Source of the DNA: Sipunculus nudus
Taxonomy: Eukaryota; Annelida; Sipuncula; Golfingiida; Sipunculidae
DNA length: 64,000 bases
NCBI GenBank assembly: GCA_026874595.1
Contig: CM049315.1
Span: 12,092,664 to 12,156,663, forward strand
Direction of reading: 5' to 3'
A program made the position numbers and the translations under genes. The notes under the pieces were generated by a model, which saw only the letters and a program-made list of their open reading frames with translations, had not been told where the DNA came from and ran no database searches. Each line of letters opens with the position of its first letter. The stretch's first letter is position 1. Shown here piece by piece: positions 55,751 through 64,000 of the stretch.

Positions 55751-56755
55751 GTAATTATATTTGTGTCTTTTGATGAAAACATGAAAAACAGTGCTATGCT
55801 GGCATAAAAATGAGAACTGACTGATAAAAGGCCTGCTGGTCCCAGTAGCGTCACAAAACTGCACATTTACCAAAATAACAGCAACCAATCGTGTCACAGT
55901 CAAAAGACCTCAGTATAATTAAATTTGCTGTTTTTGGATATACATGTATAGAAAGATGATAGAAATTTGAACAACCTGAAATTGATAATTATAAATAATA
56001 CCATCCTCATGGTAAAACAATTGTTATGTTTTGCCTGCTGATTGTATGTGTCCCTGCCCAGCCTGACAGCGTGGTTTATAATGAAGCTACAGATTAATAT
56101 GACAGTCCCACAGGAGTGATGGTACCATGGTAGATATGGGTTCAAACGCTGCAAGTACAGGATCAATAATTATGTTCTATTTTTAGAACACTAGTTCAGT
56201 TATACACATTTAATATCATCATTATCAATCATATAATGACATAAAAACCAGGCTGTTAAACAACAGGGAAAGTCAAAGCAGAGAAGCAACAAGGAACTTC
56301 AATCATCAACACATGCAGTTGTGTGTTTGTGTGTTGATACTGTTTATCTGTGTACTGCAGTCTCAATAATAGAAATAATAGGGATCTGTTTCATTCGTCC
56401 CACAGAAACATTCATTTTTTTATATATCAAATACAGAGGAACCTACTGTAACATTTGGTATTGATTATGATCTGACAATTGCAATACATTAAACCTGCAC
56501 CATACAGGCAGCTACTGTCACCACTGGAACGGTTTTTGTGGTCACAAATATTGTTAAAACCTTTCCTGAGAAAACAGATGTAAAATAAGCCATCTGTGTA
56601 ATCATATATATCAGTGTCTACAAACCACTCCTGTGGAGTGTGTACACAAGCCTTTCCTTTGGCCACAGGTATGATACTTAACTACTTATATATACAGACA
56701 AGACCATACCAGAAATCTTATGTTTAAAAGGAAAGCACCAAAAATGGTGCATAAT
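55749..56755. other. unique sequence
   Basis: Nothing recognised. Confidence 0.4.
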
Positions 56756-57600
56756 AGTATTAATATGCCTGGCGTGTACCTGGTCACTTCTGACCTCATT
56801 AAATATGTTCAAATTCTGCTGAGAATGTAATTCAGGTGAGAAATTCTATTGGTAAATATTTATAATGAGTGTCATCAAAATCCAAAGGATCTTTGGAAAG
56901 TCACTTTAGTGCCACCAAGACTGGGGACCTCTGACCTCGTTAAATATGTGTGGATTTTACTGGAAATCAAACTTAAACGAGATGTTAGGCCAAAAAAAAT
57001 TAAAGGTATGGTTCTCAGGCACCGCCCGCATCAATTTTAAACCCCCGCATCAAAACTTTTTATTTTGATTTTCAATAAAAATTTTCCAATTTTGAGCTGC
57101 TGACGCTCCGAAATTTCTTTCAAGAAGATAAAACCATACAATATCCTTTGTTTTGTAGTGCTTTTACTTATTTAGCAAAATAAAACTGTTATTTTCATGA
57201 TTTTCCCTTATCATTTGACATTTTCATCGAAACATACCAAAAAATTTAAAATAAAAAAAGCGCCTGCCCGCATTGATTTCTGAAAAAAAGTGCCTGAGAA
57301 CCATACCTTTTTTTTATTTTGGCCTTATATTGATTAATATTTTTCTTGAGTTTTATCACAATATATCTTATTCCTTGTATGTTATTGCAGCAACACCACA
57401 AAGTAGCCTAGGGACCACTGACGTTATTAAATATATATGGGTTTTGCACATAATCAAACTCAGGTGAGATAGTCTATTGGTAGGTAGTTATGGTGAGTTT
57501 TTGTGAAAATCCATCAATGCCCTGGTAAGTTATGGCAGGGACACTAGAAGTTAACATGCAGACAGATGGATGGACCCTGGATAAACCATAATACATCCTG
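56756..57600. mobile_element. tandem-unit interspersed element interrupted by a MITE
   Basis: Three diverged units share (A/T)CTGAC(C)T(C)(G/A)TTAAATAT...AATTCAGGTGAGA: at about 56790, 56930 and, after the inserted MITE, 57418. The right side has CAGACAGATGGATGGACCCTGG as in other tandem elements here. Class unknown; outer limits approximate. Confidence 0.5.
56985..57327. mobile_element. PIF/Harbinger-type MITE
   Basis: The element is 56988-57324, about 337 bp. It has 35-bp terminal inverted repeats beginning GGCCAAAA and containing GGTATGGTTCTCAGGCAC, with only three mismatches, all in the A/T run. TTA flanks both ends (56985-56987 and 57325-57327), the 3-bp target duplication of PIF/Harbinger transposons. 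No coding capacity. Confidence 0.8.
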
Positions 57601-57959
57601 TCACATAAAAAAGTACTCTTGATGAGAGTGGCTTCATTAGTCACATAACTATTACTATGGACACGCCATAACTATGCACTAACTGCTCTTGGTTATTTGG
57701 TTATCCTCAAGACCAGAAACACCAAATCATCACCAGGATCACTCAATATTAAATTTTCTTAACGAATCGCTGTAGTTTTTTTATGAGTTCTAAATTGTTT
57801 TAGCCTTGTATGATTTTTGTAGATCTAAGACTCAGAATCATAGGAATTTCTTGTTTTGGTCCTATATCTGTCCTACATTAAACCCATGACAATCTTATGA
57901 AATTGAATGTACCACCATCATACGTCCTTTCTGTGACGTAATCACACAATTATAGGTGT
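57601..57959. other. unique sequence
   Basis: Nothing recognised. Confidence 0.4.
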
Positions 57960-58260
57960 ATTTTATTCCCAGTCGGAAGGGAGGGTTATAGAGGTTGATG
58001 AGTTTAATTCTACTTAGGTACCCCACCTCAAGTGCAAAACTAATGATTTAAAATCTTTTATATTTATCTCTTTTTTCCTTTCTTTTTAGTTCCTGGGACA
58101 TTTTTTGTATGTGCTAGATCTTCATATAGCTGGTTTTCAAAACTGAAATTTGGGCACAATATTAGTCCTATGTCATAGATTTGCACCTGAGATTTATTTC
58201 TGACCTTGACCTTATTCCCAAGGTTGTGCCCCTTTCAGCCAAACCCTAATGTCACCCTAT
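57960..58260. repeat. interspersed repeat with TGACCTTGACCT motif (copy 2)
   Basis: Diverged copy of 12400-12650: GTTATAGAGGTTGATGAGTT, then a C-rich stretch and GTGCAAAACT. A degraded inverted pair is TGACCTTGACCTT...AAGGTTG at 58201-58226. Confidence 0.55.
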
Positions 58261-59597
58261 CTGTGGACTTCACAGGCTGAGGTACAGCATACATCTAGTA
58301 AAATATGAATGTTTCTGTACAAAATTCAGTTCCACCTCTCCCAAAGCTATGTGTCAGTCCCTTCTTCTGTAGAAGAAGATTGTAAGTAAAAGGGCCTTAA
58401 CCACAGAAGTGAAGTAATTTAGCCACCATGAGTCAGTCTGTAAGCTGACCAGGATGACCAAGGTGATGTTTAGATTCCAGCCTGAGGCATGCCGTCTGAG
58501 AGGTCATTATCATCACTTTATCAATGTGTCTCCGTCACAGATTACCTAAACCTTTTGTCTGTCCCAGAATCCAAGCACATCTTTCACATAAGTAACTACT
58601 GTGAGTGTCAAGAAATGAGAAAAGGTAGATTTTTTTTATGAGTGTAGAAAAGTACCTATTTATTCAGGTACATATTCAGGTATCTTGAGAAAGTTTGGTT
58701 AATGAATATTGTCATTATTTTGTATTTCTGTAGCTGGAGGTGACTAAATCTCCATCGATGGCGTGTTTAACATTTTCCTTGGAGAACTTTGAATATCTTT
58801 CTCTAAGAAGTGCTTCAGTATCACTATCTTTAGATCAGTATCACTATGGTGCATACCTTAGGTTCATTAAGTTTAATTGCATATATGTTCATGGAGTAAT
58901 GTAACCAATGTGCTGAATGAACATCGGAAGATCTCCCAACTGGTAACTCTATTACAGCTATGTCTTTTATTATGGAGAACTGAAACAGTCGCACTGATAG
59001 CTAACTGCGGTCTTTTACTCCTTAATATGAACACCTTACTATTAAGAATAAAACCCAAAGTCCTAACACCATCCGAAATGAGCTATGTCCCATTAAGTGT
59101 AGAGGAATGATATTGAACTGCAGAACATGAGCATTTTCTGACAGATAACTAGTGGCTGAATGCGATGAAACATAAAGAGGAAAAACAAATTAACAAAACG
59201 AACTGAACAATGACTTTACAGTCCTGCTGTAATTTAATTCACAGGGTGATCAACTGGTCTGGGTATTGTTACACATAATGAATTAGGGTTGTGTTATTAT
59301 GGTGATCAGAATCTATAAATATAACCAAAACAATGACAGTGATGTAAGGAGATAATATTCCTTCCTAATATCCGCAATACAGATTATTTTATAAATGAAG
59401 GTCATTATAATACGAGTTCAAGCTATCTTTGTCTCCAAAACCAGAAAGGGATTGACCTGGCTTTTCAAGCATAAAAATTATAGGCCGGCTTGTAATGAAT
59501 GATCTGTATGACTCTATGTGGTGGTCTGACTCTAGGCTGGTTACATTCTTACCCAATTTTACCTTCTATGTCGACAATTCACGTTATACAGACAGGT
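58261..59597. other. unique sequence
   Basis: No supported exon or recognised repeat. Confidence 0.4.
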
Positions 59598-62500
59598 CGG
59601 ACATGTGACAAACCTGGCCCTGCCTCACACATCTAAATGACAAACTTGGCCCTGCCACACACAGCCAAGTGACAAGTCTGGCCCTGCCTCACACAACCAA
59701 GTGACAAATCTGGCCCTGCCTCACCATGCTAATTGACAAATCTGGCCCTGCCTAAAACCTGAAAGAGATAAATCTGTCTTCCCCCATACTGCCAAGTGAC
59801 AAATCTGGCCCTGCCTCACACAACAAAGTGACAAATCTGACCCTGCCTCACAATGCCAAAGACAAATCTGGCCAAGTCTTACATTCAAAAGTGACAAGTC
59901 TGGCCCTGCCTCACAATGCCAAGTGACAAATCTGGCCCTGCCTAAAACTGAAAAGTGACAAATCTGGTCCTCCCCATACTGCCAAGTGACAAATTTGGCC
60001 CTGCCTCACACTGAAGAGTGACAATTCTGACCCTGCCTAACAATGCCAAAGACAAATTTCGCCTAGTCTCATTGTGCCAGATGACAAATCTGGCCCTGCC
60101 CCATATTACGAAGGGACAAATCTGGCCCTGCCTCACAATGCCAAGTGACAAATCTGGCCCTGCCTAAAACTGGAAAGTGACAAATTTGGCCCAGTCTCAT
60201 TGGGCCAAGTGTCAAATCTGGCCCTGCCTTACACATTTTAGTGACAAACCTGGCCCTGCCTCACAATGCCAACTGACAAATCTGGCCCTGCCCCATACTA
60301 CCATGGGACAAATCTGGCCCCTGCCTCACACTTCAAGTGACACATCTGGAACTGCCTCACACTGACAAGTGACAAATCAGGCCCTGCCTTACACATTTTA
60401 GTGACAAACCTGGCCCTGCCTCACAATGCCAACTGACAAATCTGGCCCTGCCCCATACTACCATGGGACAAATCTGGCTCCTGCCTCACACTTCAAGTGA
60501 CACATCTGGAACTGCCTCACACTGACAAGTGACAAATCAGGCCCTGCCTTACACATTTTAGTGACAAACCTGGCCCTGCCTCACAATGCCAACTGACAAA
60601 TCTGGCCCTGCCCCATACTACCATGGGACAAATCTGGCTCCTGCCTCACACTTCAAGTGACACATCTGGAACTGCCTCACACTGACAAGTGACAAATCAG
60701 GCCCTGCCCTACACTGCCAAGTGACAAGTATAGCCCTGCCTCACACTGCCAAGTGACAAGTATGGCCCTGCCTCACTCTGCCAAGTGACAAGTATGGCCC
60801 TGCCTCACACTGCCAAGTGACAAGTATGGCCCTGCCTTACACTGCCAAGTGACAAGTATGGCCCTGCCTCACACTGCCAAGTGACAAATCAGGCCCTGCC
60901 TTACACTGCCAAGTGACAAGTATGGCCCTGCCTTACACTGCCAAGTGACAAGTATGGCCCTGCCTTACACTGCCAAGTGACAAGTATGGCCCTGCCTTAC
61001 ACTGCCAAGTGACAAGTATGGTCCTGCCTCACACTGACAAGTGACAAATCAGGCCCTGCCTTACACTGCCAAGTGACAAGTATGGACCTGCCTTACACTG
61101 CCAAGTGACAAGTATGGCCCTGCCTCACACTGACAAGTGACAAGTGTGGCCCTGCCACACACTGCCAAGTGACAAGTATGGCCCTGCCTCACACTGCAAA
61201 GTGACAAGTATGGCCCTGCCTTACATTCAAAAGTGACAAGTCTGGCCCTGCCTCACAATTCCAAGTGACAAATCTGGCCCTGCCTAAAACTGGAAAGTGA
61301 CAAATCTGGTCCTCCCCATACTGCCAAGTGACAAATTTGGCCCTGCCTCACACTGAAGAGTGACAATTCTGACCCTGCCTAACAATGCCAAAGACAAATT
61401 TCGCCTAGTCTCATTGTGCCAGATGACAAATCTGGCCCTGCCCCATATTACGAAGGGACAAATCTGGCCCTGCCTCACAATGCCAAGTGACAAATCTGGC
61501 CCTGCCTAAAACTGGAAAGTGACAAATCTGGCCCTGCTTCACACTGCCAAGTGACAAGTATGGCAGGCCTCACACTGAAGAGTGACAAATCTGACCCTGC
61601 CTAACAATGCCAAAGACAAATTTGGCCCAGTCTCATTGGGCCAAGTGTCAAATCTGGCCCTGCCTTACACATTTTAGTGACAAACCTGGCCCTGCCTCAC
61701 AATGCCAACTGACAAATCTGGCCCTGCCCCATACTACCATGGGACAAATCTGGCCCCTGCCTCACACTTCAAGTGACACATCTGGAACTGCCTCACACTG
61801 ACAAGTGACAAATCAGGCCCTGCCTTACACATTTTAGTGACAAACCTGGCCCTGCCTCACAATGCCAACTGACAAATCTGGCCCTGCCCCATACTACCAT
61901 GGGACAAATCTGGCTCCTGCCTCACACTTCATATGACACATCTGGAACTGCCTCACACTGACAAGTGACAAATCAGGCCCTGCCTTACACTGCCAAGTGA
62001 CAAGTATAGCCCTGCCTCACACTGCCAAGTGACAAGTATGGCCCTGCCTCACTCTGCCAAGTGACAAGTATGGCCCTGCCTCACACTGCCAAGTGACAAG
62101 TATGGCCCTGCCTTACACTGCCAAGTGACAAGTATGGCCCTGCCTTACACTGCCAAGTGACAAGTATGGCCCTGCCTCACACTGACAAGTGACAAATCAG
62201 GCCCTGCCTTACACTGCCAAGTGACAAGTATGGCCCTGCCTCACACTGACAAGTGACAAATCAGGCCCTGTCTTACACTGCCAAGTGACAAGTATGGACC
62301 TGCCTTACACTGCCAAGTGACAAGTATGGCCCTGCCTCACACTGCCAAGTGACAAGTGTGGCCCTGCCACGGACTGCCAAATGACAAGTATGGCTTTGCC
62401 TCACACTGCTAAGTGACAAGTATGGCCCTGCCTTACACTGCCAAGTGACAAGTATGGCCCTGCCTCACACTGACAAGTGACAAATCAGGCCCTGCCTTAC

Positions 62501-63652
62501 ACTGCCAAGTGACAAGTATGGCCCTGCCTCATACTGACAAGTGACAAATCAGGCCCTGCCTTACACTGCCAAGTGACAAGTATGGACCTGCCTTACACTG
62601 CCAAGTGACAAGTATGGCCCTGCCTCACACTGACAAATGACAAGTATGGCCCTGCCTCACACTGCCAAGTAACAAGTATGGCCCTGCCTCACACTGCCAA
62701 GTGACAAGTATGGCCCTTCCTCACACTGCCAAGTGACAAATCAGGCCCTGCCTTACACTGCCAAGTGACAAGTATGGCCCTGCCTTACACTGCCAAGTGA
62801 AAAGTATGGCCCTGCCTCACACTGACAGGTGACAAATCAGGCCCTGCCTTACACTGCCAAGTGACAAGTATGGCCCTGCCTTACACTGCCAAGTGACAAG
62901 TATGGCCCTGCCTCACACTGACAAGTGACAAGTATGGCCCTGCCTTACACTGCCAAGTGACAAGTATGGCCCTGCCTCACACTGACAAGTGACAAGTATG
63001 GCCCTGCCTCACACTGCCAAGTGACAAATCAGGCCCTGTCTTACACTGCCAAGTGACAAGTATGGCCCTGCCTTACACTGACAAGTGACAAGTATGGCCC
63101 TGCCTTACACTGCCAAGTGACAAGTATGGCCCTGCCTCACACTGCCAAGTGACAAGTATGGCCCTGCCTCACACTGCCAAGTGACAAGTATGGCCCTGCC
63201 TCACACTGACAAGTGACAAGTATGGCCCTGCCTCACACTGCCAAGTGACAAGTATGGCCCTGCCTCACACTGCCAAGTGACAAGTATGGCCCTGCCTCAC
63301 ACTGACAAGTGACAAATTTGGTCCTGCCTCATACAGGAAAATGACAAATCTAGACCTGCACCAAAATGCTGTCCCAAATGCCCAGTGACAATTCTGACCC
63401 TGCCTTAGACTGAAAAGTGACAAGTCTGGCCCTGCTTCACACCGCAAAGTAACAAATCTGGCCCTGCCTTACACTGCAAAGTAACAAATCTGGCCCTGCC
63501 TCACACTGCAAAGTAACAAATCTGGCCCTGCCTCACACTGCAAAGTAACAAATTTGACCCAGTTTAAAGATGCTATCTGACAATTGTTTCAGGTCCTGCC
63601 TCACACTGCCAAATGACAATTAAGATTTTTCCTCAAAATGTCAAGTGACATT
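59598..63652. repeat. 32-bp minisatellite array, about 125 units
   Basis: The consensus is roughly AAGTGACAAGTATGGCCCTG plus CCTCACACTGCC. The period is 32 bp in the homogeneous part (for example GCCCTGCC at 62041 and 62073). The flanks of the array are more diverged than the centre. Higher-order structure includes a 160-bp (five-unit) block at 60221, 60381 and 60541, seen again at 61657 and 61817. A block at about 59942-60151 is repeated at 61284-61493 (1342 bp apart). No coding sign. Confidence 0.9.
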
Positions 63653-64000
63653 TCTTGTCGTGTGTTATTCTACTAGTACCCACCTCTCCTGTACAGTAGT
63701 GTTTAGCCCTGGTACAATCCTGTATCAGACTACAAAGTGCTGACTCCAGGGACTGGCTGGCAGGGAAAGAACTCTGATACAGGGTTTTTTATGTGTCTGT
63801 GAGACAGAGAGATCATTCCTCACAGGAGATTTACAACATACAAAGCTCTGGAGAAAGTGTCTGTTACAAATAACTCAGGAACTCTGGTTAACTACAGATC
63901 ACTTTAATTGATTTTGTTGCATTATATCATGATAAAGTCCACACCACTGCAGCAGGTACTAACAGAAAAACAGAAATATTTCTGAGATTTCAAATCTGTG
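63653..64000. other. unique sequence to window end
   Basis: Nothing recognised. Confidence 0.4.

Overview
The window looks like nuclear DNA of a multicellular animal, most likely a mollusc and probably a bivalve. The reasons are AT-rich non-coding sequence, one spliced exon of an animal gene, tRNA-derived SINEs, many non-autonomous Helitron-like elements with internal tandem repeats, and dispersed TGACCTTTGACC-type repeats of a kind I associate with bivalve genomes. Nothing bacterial (operons, ribosome binding sites, long real ORFs) is present. The organism call is inference; no species can be named from the sequence alone.

Coding content is almost nil. The one exon I recognise is a 71-nt exon on the minus strand (5768-5838). 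It encodes the start of the first SH3 domain of a POSH/SH3RF-type RING-E3 ligase scaffold, with good splice sites at both ends. Everything to its left (1-5767) would be downstream intron. Some or all of 5839-64000 would be upstream intron. The RING exon and the rest of the SH3 domain are not visible here. Three further exon-like segments (27068-27151 and 29345-29424 on plus, 37205-37556 on minus) are only candidates.

Layout: 1-5.3 kb holds two Helitron-like elements and a third hairpin-ended element with a 672-bp tandem duplication. The POSH exon is at 5.8 kb. From 6 to 13 kb the sequence is mostly unique, with a SINE-like copy, a relatively CpG-rich island (about 10.7-11.4 kb) and a nuclear-receptor-motif repeat. 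At 13.45-16.39 kb lies a 2.9-kb transposon whose long inverted arms are built from short palindromes, with a hAT-type element nested in its centre. From 17 to 20.6 kb is a repeat cluster with a second Helitron-like copy. From 22 to 27 kb are two pogo/Tigger-like ends and a second palindrome-built element. A good SINE lies at 29.8-30.1 kb. From 30.3 to 36.6 kb are three tandem-repeat-bearing elements, including a complete 1.72-kb Helitron-like copy at 34922-36644.

From 37 to 47 kb the sequence is unique apart from a 292-bp duplication, a 45-bp minisatellite, a partial palindrome element and SINE/hAT remnants. A 30/34-bp minisatellite array fills 47.1-50.1 kb. A Harbinger-type MITE lies inside another tandem element at 56.8-57.6 kb, and a 32-bp minisatellite array fills 59.6-63.65 kb.

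The most unusual signals are three. First, two transposon families have arms made of reiterated palindromes, share GTC...GAC ends and sit in (AT)n tracts. Second, the Helitron-like array keeps a 12-bp palindrome at strictly alternating 149/131-bp spacing. Third, several unrelated repeat families spread nuclear-receptor half-sites (TGACCT/AGGTCA) in DR0, DR1, DR2 and everted arrangements.
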